38,365 nt of DNA. Source: Actinomycetota bacterium (lineage in GTDB: Bacteria > Actinomycetota > Actinomycetes > S36-B12). The position numbers were made by a program, and so were the translations under genes. The notes below the pieces were generated by a model. It saw nothing but the letters and a program-made list of their open reading frames with translations, was not told the origin of the DNA and made no database searches. Where the stretch lies: contig JAFMCH010000012.1 in NCBI GenBank assembly GCA_017857875.1, positions 1 to 38,365 of the forward strand. Direction: 5' to 3'. Of this stretch, positions 20,183 to 28,675 are shown one piece after another (position 1 is the first letter of the stretch; the number at the start of each line of letters is the position of its first letter).

Positions 20183-22225
20183 ATGTCAGACGTGCCGCTG
20201 TGGAGTCCTGATCCAGACAATGTGCCGCACACGCGCATTGATCAATTTCGATGCTGGGTGAATGACCATGCTTTGATGCCGGATCAGGAGCCCCTGGCTG
20301 ATTCGCTTGATCTGCACGCGTGGTCGGTGCGACAGCCAGGAGCCTTCTGGGCATCGGTGTGGGAGTACTTCGGTGTCGTGGGTGACCGTGGCGAGACGAG
20401 CTATATCGATGATCCGCTGCCGTCAGCAAAATTTTTCCCGCAGGCTCGGTTGAATCTTGCCGAGAACATTCTTCGCTACCAGCCTGAGCGAGACGACCCA
20501 CACCTTCCCGCCGTCATCGCCGCGGCCGAGATGGGTGCGGGCATAGGTCAGATTGCGAGCCTGACGCGAGACGATCTTGAATCGAGAGTGGCGACTGTTG
20601 CAGCGCTCCTGAGGGACCGCGGCATCAAGCCAGGAGATCGCATAGCCATAGTGTTGCCGGCTTCGCTAGACGCATATGTCGTCAATTTAGCCGGGCTATC
20701 TGTAGGTGCGGTCATGTGCAGCGCGGCACCGGAATTCGGCGCTGCTGCCATCATTGAGCGCTTTGCCCAATTAGACCCCGTGATGCTCGTAGCAACCACG
20801 TCGTATCAATGGAATGGTAGGAGATTTGATCGAACAGCACATGTGATTGACCTTGCTCGAGCCCTGCCGACGTTGCGGTCGCTATTGGTCGTTCCCGGGA
20901 CTGACAACCTGAACGAACCCGTTGACCCTGACGTGGTCGACATCACCAAGATCGCGGCACTTATCGCTGCGGGTCAGAGCCGTCCCCTGCAAGTGAGTCT
21001 TATGGCTGAGGCGCAAACACCTTTTGCGGACGCCACGATTGCGTACGAGCGCCTGCCGTTTGATCATCCCGCCTATGTTCTGTTCACCTCTGGGACAACC
21101 GGCAAGCCGAAGTGTTTGATTCATCGTCAGGGTGGAGTGTTACTCAAGCATCTGGTCGAGGCAGGGCTGCACATCGATGCCGGACCGTCGGATCGACTGG
21201 CTTTCTATACGACGACCGGATGGATGATGTGGAATTGGGCAGCCACTGTGCCAGCCACCGGTGCCACCCTGGTGCTTCATGATGGCGCCCCGAATTATCC
21301 AGCCGTTGACGCGCTGTTTGACCTCGCCGAGGACGTGCAGCTGACACATTTAGGTATCGGGGCCAGGCTGTTGGAGTTGATGCGCACGGCCGGCGTCTCA
21401 TTGCGAGGGCGCCGATCACTGGCAAGTCTGCGAATGGTCATGGTCACCGGGTCGCCGCTCACGCCGATCACGGCAAAATGGCTTGTCGATCAACTGGGTC
21501 CGACCGTGCAGCCGAACCCGACCTCAGGCGGTACTGACCTCATCGGCAGTTTCCTCAGCGGCGATCCAACTCAGCCGGTATGGGCCGGGGAACTTCCTGG
21601 GCCAGCGTTGGGAATGGACGTTGACGTCGTCGCCTTCAATGGCGACACGATTGGTATCGATGAACCAGGTGAACTCATTTGTCGCAACACCTTTCCCACA
21701 GTGCCGCTCGGAATTTGGGGCGACGATGATGGTTCGCGGTTGCGAGCAACATATTTTGATCAGATTCCAGGTGTCTGGACCCACGGTGACCTGACATCGA
21801 AGACCCAGACCGGCGGATTCATTATTCATGGACGCTCTGACGCTACCTTGAACATTGCCGGGGTGCGGATTGGTACGGGCGAGATCTACAGCGCTCTAGA
21901 ACTACTACCGCAGATCATGGATGCACTCGTATTCGCGCAATCGTGGGAGGAAGACTCGCGGATGGTGCTACTGGTCGTGCTTGCCGATGGAGCGACGCTT
22001 GATGAGGAACTTCGCGCCATGATCAAGGCGACACTACGAGATCAGTACTCACCTCGACATGTGCCCGCGGTGATTGAACAGGTCAGTGACCTACCGCGAA
22101 CACGGACCGGCAAGTTGGCAGAAATCGCGGTTGCTGCAACGGTCAACGGACGCCCCGTGCGCAACAGGGATGCGTTGGCAAACCCCGAGTCACTAGATGT
22201 TATTGCTGGCCTCTTCAGCGTCTAA
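20183..22225 (+). CDS. Acetoacetate--CoA ligase
   Basis: HAWSVRQPGAFWASVWEYFGV...SAKFFPQARLNLAENILRY; P-loop YVLFTSGTTGKPKCLIHRQGG; TTGWMMWNW; C-terminal RTRTGKLAEIAV. Confidence 0.93.
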   Translation: MSDVPLWSPDPDNVPHTRIDQFRCWVNDHALMPDQEPLADSLDLHAWSVRQPGAFWASVWEYFGVVGDRGETSYIDDPLPSAKFFPQARLNLAENILRYQPERDDPHLPAVIAAAEMGAGIGQIASLTRDDLESRVATVAALLRDRGIKPGDRIAIVLPASLDAYVVNLAGLSVGAVMCSAAPEFGAAAIIERFAQLDPVMLVATTSYQWNGRRFDRTAHVIDLARALPTLRSLLVVPGTDNLNEPVDPDVVDITKIAALIAAGQSRPLQVSLMAEAQTPFADATIAYERLPFDHPAYVLFTSGTTGKPKCLIHRQGGVLLKHLVEAGLHIDAGPSDRLAFYTTTGWMMWNWAATVPATGATLVLHDGAPNYPAVDALFDLAEDVQLTHLGIGARLLELMRTAGVSLRGRRSLASLRMVMVTGSPLTPITAKWLVDQLGPTVQPNPTSGGTDLIGSFLSGDPTQPVWAGELPGPALGMDVDVVAFNGDTIGIDEPGELICRNTFPTVPLGIWGDDDGSRLRATYFDQIPGVWTHGDLTSKTQTGGFIIHGRSDATLNIAGVRIGTGEIYSALELLPQIMDALVFAQSWEEDSRMVLLVVLADGATLDEELRAMIKATLRDQYSPRHVPAVIEQVSDLPRTRTGKLAEIAVAATVNGRPVRNRDALANPESLDVIAGLFSV

Positions 22226-23547
22226 CTGCGCGTCTGTAGTGCCCTGATCATCATGGATCCCCCGATCAGTGCACCGACCAATATCGCGAGCCCGGCGATG
22301 CCTTGCCGTTGTCGTTTCAGTTTGGGCTCAATGTGGGAGTAGGGAATCGTGGAGAATGACACCATCTCGTACCGAGTTTGATATCGATTACCGAGCACCT
22401 GATGGAGGAGATTCTCGGTCCGGCGCACGGCGCGATAGCCGATCGAGTTGACCGAATCACGCATCTCGACGAAGTTGTGCAGTGCCAGGTCGGCAACGGC
22501 GTTGGCCTGCGGTGTTCGCTCGTGTGCATACGCGGGTAGGGCTGCGTCCCAGTTACCGTCGTTGTCATCGAGATGCTTGACCAGTGCGACACAGTCCTCA
22601 AAGGAGGCGTTCGCACCTTGGCCGTAAAAGGGCACGATGGCATGGGCGGCATCACCGAGCAGGGCACTTCGATTGCGCCACCACGGGGAGCACCGCACGG
22701 TAACGAGAGATCCAATGGGGTTGTGTTCGTAATCATCAAGCAAATCGGGCATGAGGGCGGCTGCGTCGGGATAGTGCTGACCAAAGTAGGAAACGATGCG
22801 ATCGGGTGTATCGAGATCGGCGAAGGAGTGATCGCCAGCCTTGGGCCAAAAAAGCGTGCACGTGAAGGATCGGTCAAGATTGGGGAGGGCGATCATCATT
22901 GACGATCCGCGTGGCCAAATGTGTAGTGCGTCTGGATCGAGTGCATATTCGTCGCCTTGGGCAGGAATAGTTAATTCCTTGTAGCCGTAAGGCAAGTAGT
23001 CTTGCGCAAAATCGAATCCGTCACTCTGCAAGAAGGCGCGACGCACCGCGCTGTAGGCACCATCGGTGCCGATGATGGCATCAGCTGAAACGGTGGCCTT
23101 CCCTTCGGCGGACTCGAGAGTCAGGCTGGTGTTGCTGAGATCACACGACGTTGCTTGATGGTTAAAGTGAATCCGCACCGTGGGTTGTGCTTCGGCGGCA
23201 TCTAGCAACACGGCGTTGAGTTCGCCACGACTAATGGAGTTAATCGCCCGATCACCTGCGGCACTGTAACTTTGAAATACTTCATCACCAGACACTGGAT
23301 GGAGCATTCGCCCGTGCATGGGGAGAGCTCGGCTGAGGACCGTGTCTTGAAGGCCCACCTCCGCAAGTGCCGTGAGTCCGCGGGTTGAGATCGCCAAATT
23401 GATGCTTCGCCCTCGCTCGGCTCCTGTGTTTCGTGGATCACTACGCCGTTCATAGACTTCTACGTGATATCCACGCTTGCCGAGCATTGTTGCCAGGAGC
23501 GACCCGGCCAGTCCAGCGCCAACGATGATCACTGAGCGGTTGGTCAT
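22222..23547 (-). CDS. kmo: Kynurenine 3-monooxygenase
   Basis: VIIVGAGLAGSLLATMLGKRGYHVEVYERRSDPR, GRSINLAISTRGLTAL, LLGDAAHAIVPFYGQGANASFEDC; C-terminal hydrophobic tail. Confidence 0.93.
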   Translation of the reverse strand: MTNRSVIIVGAGLAGSLLATMLGKRGYHVEVYERRSDPRNTGAERGRSINLAISTRGLTALAEVGLQDTVLSRALPMHGRMLHPVSGDEVFQSYSAAGDRAINSISRGELNAVLLDAAEAQPTVRIHFNHQATSCDLSNTSLTLESAEGKATVSADAIIGTDGAYSAVRRAFLQSDGFDFAQDYLPYGYKELTIPAQGDEYALDPDALHIWPRGSSMMIALPNLDRSFTCTLFWPKAGDHSFADLDTPDRIVSYFGQHYPDAAALMPDLLDDYEHNPIGSLVTVRCSPWWRNRSALLGDAAHAIVPFYGQGANASFEDCVALVKHLDDNDGNWDAALPAYAHERTPQANAVADLALHNFVEMRDSVNSIGYRAVRRTENLLHQVLGNRYQTRYEMVSFSTIPYSHIEPKLKRQRQGIAGLAILVGALIGGSMMIRALQTRS

Positions 23548-24584
23548 GCCGAGGCTCCCGTAGTAGTGAGTTGTGGGGGTCGTAGGAATCCAGTGCCCAG
23601 AAAGCGTTCGGCGTTGCTACCTAGGATCGCTTCGCGTTCGGCGATCGTAAGAAAGTCAGCATCGAGTACAACTTTTCCAGCAGGTCGTTCCCCCAACGGG
23701 TAGGGATAATCCGAACCCATCATGACCTGCGTTGCTCCGTAAGTGTCGGTGAGCAGTCGAAGAGCCCGTGGGTCAAACACAACGGAGTCGACGCTGAAAC
23801 GATCGACGTAGTACGACGGTGGCTGTTGAGATGTTCCCACCACATCTGGTCGCTGGTGCCACGCATTATCCATGCGCCCCAGCCACATTGCGAAGGATCC
23901 ACCGCCATGTGCAAAGCAGATGCGTAAATCAGGTGATATTCGATCAAACACTCCTCCGAGGATCATCGACAGCACGGACAGATGGGTTTCTGCTGGCATA
24001 TCAACCAGCCATTGAGCCATCCATCGTTGATTGCGCGGCGAGGGTGTCATGTCCCATGGGTGAACAAAAACGGGGGCATTGCGTGCCGCACAGTGCTGGA
24101 GAAATTCAATAATTCCAGCGTCGTCAAGATCACGATCGCCCACATGATTGCCGATCTCAACGCCGAGGTGTCCGTTGTCGAGGCATCGGTCGAGTTCACG
24201 GCAAGCCGCGTCGGTGTCTTGCAAGGGCACCTGGCAGAAGGGAAGTAGGCGGTCCGGCGCTTGGGCGCACAGGGCGAGGCACAGGTCATTGAAAGTCTGT
24301 GCAGATGCGGTGGCATCGGCGGCGGTGAGCGCGTATCCGAAGAACACTGGGGTGGGGGAGACGACCTGCATATCAATGCCATCAGCATCCATGTCGGCAA
24401 CGCGTTCCTGAGCATCCCAACAGTTACTCGTGATGAGTCGAAAATCTTTATCACCCAACATGATCATGGCGGTCTTGTCGGTGATCGGCCGCAGCCAAGG
24501 TGTTGGCGCATTGGTGGAGTTTGCGGGGCTGGGCCATCCCTGCGGAACAAAGTGTGAGTGAACATCAATGACGGGTGCAGGCAT
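23544..24584 (-). CDS. Amidohydrolase, 2-amino-3-carboxymuconate-6-semialdehyde decarboxylase (ACMSD)
   Basis: MPAPVIDVHSHFVPQGWP (HxH), FAHGGGSFAMWLGRMDNAWHQRPDV, MMGSDYPYPLGE; position next to HAO. ORF-track start at 24761 is an upstream extension overlapping HAO. Confidence 0.91.
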   Translation of the reverse strand: MPAPVIDVHSHFVPQGWPSPANSTNAPTPWLRPITDKTAMIMLGDKDFRLITSNCWDAQERVADMDADGIDMQVVSPTPVFFGYALTAADATASAQTFNDLCLALCAQAPDRLLPFCQVPLQDTDAACRELDRCLDNGHLGVEIGNHVGDRDLDDAGIIEFLQHCAARNAPVFVHPWDMTPSPRNQRWMAQWLVDMPAETHLSVLSMILGGVFDRISPDLRICFAHGGGSFAMWLGRMDNAWHQRPDVVGTSQQPPSYYVDRFSVDSVVFDPRALRLLTDTYGATQVMMGSDYPYPLGERPAGKVVLDADFLTIAEREAILGSNAERFLGTGFLRPPQLTTTGASA

Positions 24585-24591
24585 GGCGCGT

Positions 24592-25116
24592 TCAGCCCTT
24601 TCCTGGATGCAGATGCCCGCAGGCGGGACATCGTCGGGCATCAGCATCGCGGTAGAACGCCTCAAAGACCGGAGGAAGGTCGTCAGCAATATCGCGCACC
24701 TGAAGTTCAACCTCGTGAACGAGACCATCGCACTGTGGGCAATACCACTGGAATTTCTCAAGCGTGCCCTCGTCGCGAATGCGCTCGAAGACCAAGCCGA
24801 TGGAACCGGCCTCGGGCCGCTGCGGGGAGTGAGGCATGAGCCTTGGCAGAACCCACATTTCGCCGGGCCCGATGGTGACTCGCTTTGGTCCGTCGGGAGT
24901 CATGAGATCGACGTGCATCGTGCCGCTCACTTGATAGAAGACCTCTTCAAAAGGATCGACGTGGAAGTCGGTGCGCGCATTCGGTCCACCAACGACCATC
25001 ACGATGAAGTCTTGACCGCCTGGAAACATCTCTTTATTCGCGACCGGAGGTGTCAAGGATGCTCCGTGCTTGGCGACCCAGTCATCGAAGTTCAGGGTCT
25101 GGGTGAGATTACTCAT
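24592..25116 (-). CDS. 3-hydroxyanthranilate 3,4-dioxygenase
   Basis: VMVVGGPNARTDFHVDPFEEVFYQVSGTMHVDLMTPDG...; C-terminal CPQCDGLVHEVELQVRDIADDLPPVFEAFYRDADARRCPACGHLHPG rubredoxin-like Cys pairs typical of bacterial HAO. Confidence 0.94.
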   Translation of the reverse strand: MSNLTQTLNFDDWVAKHGASLTPPVANKEMFPGGQDFIVMVVGGPNARTDFHVDPFEEVFYQVSGTMHVDLMTPDGPKRVTIGPGEMWVLPRLMPHSPQRPEAGSIGLVFERIRDEGTLEKFQWYCPQCDGLVHEVELQVRDIADDLPPVFEAFYRDADARRCPACGHLHPGKG

Positions 25117-25577
25117 GAGGCACTCCTATCGGTCGCTTGTCGGTGGGCGACGGCTTGGATTTCGATCAGCAGGTCGGGGTGTGGAAGTGCGCGAACGGCT
25201 ACCGTGGTGCGCGTTGGGCCGGTGTGGTCGAAGAACTCAGCGTAGGCAGCGTTGTAGGCAGCAAAGTCAGTCATGTCAACGAGGTAACACGTGACTTGAA
25301 CCAGGTGAGTAAGACCACAATCTTGGGTCGCGAGCAGATCGCGAACATTAGCGATGACGGCGCGTGTTTGTGCTGCAACGTCGAGAGTCTTGGTGCCGTC
25401 GGCGGCAACATCAACCCCGTCGAAGGTGTTATCGGCCCGTCGGCTGCTGGTGCCAGACACCCAGATCAGATCTCCGACTGCCTTCACATGCGGGTAAGCC
25501 CCGCGCGGCGCGGCCTTACCGCGAACGACCACTGAGTGCGAGCTGATCGAGTCAGAGTGTGGGGCTTGATCGGTCAC
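25113..25577 (-). CDS. RidA-family protein, probable 2-aminomuconate deaminase
   Basis: RidA fold residues: VKAVGDLIWVSGTSSRRADNT...QTRAVIANVRDLLATQDCGLTHLVQVTCYLVDMTDFAAYNAAYAEFF...RTTVAVRALPHPDLLIEIQAVA; ATGA overlap with HAO. Confidence 0.85.
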   Translation of the reverse strand: MTDQAPHSDSISSHSVVVRGKAAPRGAYPHVKAVGDLIWVSGTSSRRADNTFDGVDVAADGTKTLDVAAQTRAVIANVRDLLATQDCGLTHLVQVTCYLVDMTDFAAYNAAYAEFFDHTGPTRTTVAVRALPHPDLLIEIQAVAHRQATDRSAS

Positions 25578-25661
25578 GACCCCATCCTGCTTCCTTTAGA
25601 CTATGCGCGGCAAGAGCCAGTAATTGCTGAGGGCTTAGCCAAATGGGCATACCCTAGGGAC

Positions 25662-26618
25662 ATGTCCAACGAGGCAGTTTCCGTAGTCAGTCCCGAGCGG
25701 CTGCTTGATGGGCGCTTGAAGCTCAGGCATTTGGTGTTGGTGACCACCATCGCCGACGCCGGGAGCCTGGCCCGAGCCGCTGGCGCCCTGCGGATCACTC
25801 AACCGGTGGTCACTCGAGGCCTGCAGGATCTAGAACGCATTTTGCACGTGACGTTGTTCGAACGATCGGCGCAGGGCGTAGTGCCGACTGTTTTTGGAGT
25901 GTCTTTCATCGAGCACGCACGCAGCATCCTGGCTCAGGTGCGCCAGGCCGGACGCACGCTCGGCGACATCGCAGCAGCGGACATGGGCACCGTCACTGTC
26001 GGTACGCACGTGGCTGGGGCATCGGTGGTGTTGCCTGCGGCAATCGCCTTGGCCAAACATGATCATCCTCAATTGAGTATTCGAGTTCATGAGGCGACAC
26101 CCGATGTACTGGTAGGCGAGTTGATAGGGGGTTCAATAGACCTGGTGGTGGGCCGGTTAGCTCCCGATGATTCGCGCCTGAATCAACACACGCTCTATGT
26201 CGAGCCAATCGTTTTGATCGCACGGGCCGACCACCCAGCTGCATCGCGCCCGACCCAATCCTTAGGTGACCTGGCGAACTTTCCGTGGGTTGTCCCCGTT
26301 GAGGGAACAACGCTGCGTCGCGAAATCGAACAGGTCTTCCTGCTGGCAGAGGTGCCGTGGCCGATCAATCGAGTGGACTGCACCGCGGTGCCGATCGTAC
26401 GCCGACTGCTTCAAGACGGTGACTTCATCGCCGCGCTGCCCCAATCTAGCGTGATCGACACCGAAGGATTAGTCACCTTGCACCCCAGTGATGTTTCGCT
26501 CGACCGACTCCGTCGACCAGTTGGGATCAGTACCGCGGCGCATCGTTGGCTGTCTCCGGCGACCGAGGCGATGAAGGCAGCCTTGATCGCCGCCGCTACG
26601 AAGGTAAACGTCGACTAG
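25662..26618 (+). CDS. LysR-family transcriptional regulator
   Basis: LKLRHLVLVTTIADAGSLARAAGALRITQPVVTRGLQDLERILHVTLFERSAQGVVPT HTH; divergent from the RidA/HAO genes. ORF-track start at 25536 overlaps RidA. Confidence 0.92.
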   Translation: MSNEAVSVVSPERLLDGRLKLRHLVLVTTIADAGSLARAAGALRITQPVVTRGLQDLERILHVTLFERSAQGVVPTVFGVSFIEHARSILAQVRQAGRTLGDIAAADMGTVTVGTHVAGASVVLPAAIALAKHDHPQLSIRVHEATPDVLVGELIGGSIDLVVGRLAPDDSRLNQHTLYVEPIVLIARADHPAASRPTQSLGDLANFPWVVPVEGTTLRREIEQVFLLAEVPWPINRVDCTAVPIVRRLLQDGDFIAALPQSSVIDTEGLVTLHPSDVSLDRLRRPVGISTAAHRWLSPATEAMKAALIAAATKVNVD

Positions 26619-27370
26619 GAACCCGGGTTGAGACGATCCTTCAAGATCTCCAGGCGCTTTCGACTGGCCAGCGAAGACGGATTCAAGATGGCGTAGTGAT
26701 CGTCGCCTGGCATGATAAATAATTGCGTGGCAACGCCTTTGGCTGCAAGCACATCAACATAGCCTTGGCTCTGCTCAAGGGGAACGTCTACGTCGGCGTC
26801 GCCGTGAAGCAGGACAATATCCGTGTTTGGATCGGGAGTAAGCAGGCTGGGATCGCACTGGGCATATCTATCCACCACGTCAGCTGGTGAGCCGCCCATC
26901 ATGTGATCCACGGCACCGTCTCCTAGGTTGGCGGAGCTCGCTAGCGAAAGGCAGGCCACCGGAGCAGATGCGATGGCAACGGAAAAGGCATGCGGCACTC
27001 CTCCTGACACCGCCCACAGCGCCAGCGCACCACCGGCAGAGTGCCCCAAAATTGCGCTGGCTGCTGTGTTGAGTTGGTAACGGCGTGCCTGTTCGACACT
27101 CATGTCGATTGCTCGTGCGACATCGTCGTAGATGCTCGGCCACGGCTGATCATAGTCGCGGTATTCGATATTGCTCACGGCGAAACCATGATTCGCAAGA
27201 TCGTTGGCGACGCCGTCTTCAAGGTGCCGTGAGTACTTTGGCCGCCAAAAACCACCGTGCACGATGACGATCCACGGCACACCGATCGTGTTCTCGGGAA
27301 GAAACCACTCCACCACCTGGCGCTCATCGGGGCCGTAGGGGCGAACTAATCGACGGGCTGATGTGTTCAT
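26615..27370 (-). CDS. Alpha/beta hydrolase, probable kynurenine formamidase (AFMID-like)
   Basis: IVIVHGGFWRPKYSRHLEDGVANDLANHGFAVSNIEYRDYDQPWPSIYDDV, GHSAGGALALWAVS, catalytic GDDHYAIL; within the kyn cluster. Confidence 0.83.
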   Translation of the reverse strand: MNTSARRLVRPYGPDERQVVEWFLPENTIGVPWIVIVHGGFWRPKYSRHLEDGVANDLANHGFAVSNIEYRDYDQPWPSIYDDVARAIDMSVEQARRYQLNTAASAILGHSAGGALALWAVSGGVPHAFSVAIASAPVACLSLASSANLGDGAVDHMMGGSPADVVDRYAQCDPSLLTPDPNTDIVLLHGDADVDVPLEQSQGYVDVLAAKGVATQLFIMPGDDHYAILNPSSLASRKRLEILKDRLNPGS

Positions 27371-27378
27371 CGAATGTG

Positions 27379-28674
27379 CTAGGCCAAGATACGCGTAAGA
27401 GCGTCTGCGGCACGCCAACAATCAAAGTACGTCGAATACAGGCCGACGGGTGCAAAACGAATAATGTCGGGGTTGCGTCCATCGGCGATCACACCGAATT
27501 CATCTCGCAACTGATCGGTGATCGTGCGGATATCTCCGCTGAAGCGCACGGAGACCTGGCAGCCGTGACGCAGTGGTTCGGCGGGAGTAATGACATGCAG
27601 CGAACCCGCGGGGACCTCATTAGCCACTTCTTGGAAGAGTTCACGTAGGTAGTGATTAAGTCGCTCGCTTCGTTGAGCGATCACGGGCATCGTGATGTCA
27701 GCAAAAATCTTCAACGAAATCTCAACCGGAGCCATTGCGAAGATAGGGGGATTCGACACCTGCCAAGCGTCGGCCGTAGGTGGCGGATCGAAGTGCCGTT
27801 CCATCCTGAAGCGAGTGTCTGTTCGTGTGCCCCACCAGCCGGCTAACCGTGGCATGGCCGTGTCGACCACGTGTCGGGCGTGAATGAAGGCGCCGGCAAC
27901 AGCGCCTGGGCCGGAATTGAGGTACTTGTAGGAGCACCAGGCCGCAAAGTCGACGTTCCAGTCGTGTAATGACATTTCGACGTTTCCAGCGGCATGAGCG
28001 AGGTCCCAACCAACGTAGGCACCAGCGCGTTGACCTGCGGCCGTGATGACAGGCATGTCCATTACCTCACCGGTGAGGTAATTGACGGCGCTGAACAAGA
28101 CAAGGGCCAAGTCGCCTTTGTGCTCATCGATGGCGGCGAGGATGTCTGCGGTGCGCAGCGTGTCTTCTCCGTCTCTTGGTCTCAACCTAATCACGTGTTC
28201 GGCCGGGTCAAGGTTGTGCCATTGGACCTGCGCATCAATTGCGTAGCCGTCCGAGGGGAAAACGATGTCCTCCATCAGGATTTTGTTGCGCTGCCCCGAT
28301 GGTCGATAGAACGAGGCCATCAGCAGATGGAGATTGACGGTGAGGGAGTTCATGATCACCGTTTCCTCGGGTATTGCTCCAACCAATAACGCGGCAGGTT
28401 CACGCAAGGCTTCGTGGTAGTCCTTCCACGGTCGAGGTCCTTGGAGTTGCCCTTCGACTCCCCACTGCGCCCATCGCTGCAGCTCATCATCGATTGCACC
28501 TTTGGTGGCCAGTGGCTGCAAGCCTAAAGAGTTGCCGGCGAAGTAGGCGCTTTCGCCATCGCCGGCCGGGTGGGGTGGAATGTGAAACAAATGTGCCCAA
28601 CCCGGATCCTGCACATCGAGTTGAGGGTCGAATTCGCGCATGGGTGAGAGTGTGTCAGGTGAAGGGTCGGACAT
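27379..28674 (-). CDS. kynU: Kynureninase
   Basis: FAGNSLGLQPLATKGAIDDELQRWAQWGVEGQ, WDLAHAAGNVEMSLHDWNVDFAAWCSYKYLNSGPGAVAGAFIH PLP-Lys motif. ORF-track start at 28938 overlaps TDO and is unlikely. Confidence 0.95.
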   Translation of the reverse strand: MSDPSPDTLSPMREFDPQLDVQDPGWAHLFHIPPHPAGDGESAYFAGNSLGLQPLATKGAIDDELQRWAQWGVEGQLQGPRPWKDYHEALREPAALLVGAIPEETVIMNSLTVNLHLLMASFYRPSGQRNKILMEDIVFPSDGYAIDAQVQWHNLDPAEHVIRLRPRDGEDTLRTADILAAIDEHKGDLALVLFSAVNYLTGEVMDMPVITAAGQRAGAYVGWDLAHAAGNVEMSLHDWNVDFAAWCSYKYLNSGPGAVAGAFIHARHVVDTAMPRLAGWWGTRTDTRFRMERHFDPPPTADAWQVSNPPIFAMAPVEISLKIFADITMPVIAQRSERLNHYLRELFQEVANEVPAGSLHVITPAEPLRHGCQVSVRFSGDIRTITDQLRDEFGVIADGRNPDIIRFAPVGLYSTYFDCWRAADALTRILA

Positions 28675-28675
28675 G

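Noticed and set aside
24585-24761. N-terminal extension of the ACMSD ORF
   Set aside because: Lies within the HAO coding sequence in another frame; MPAPVIDVHSHF at 24584 is the natural start.
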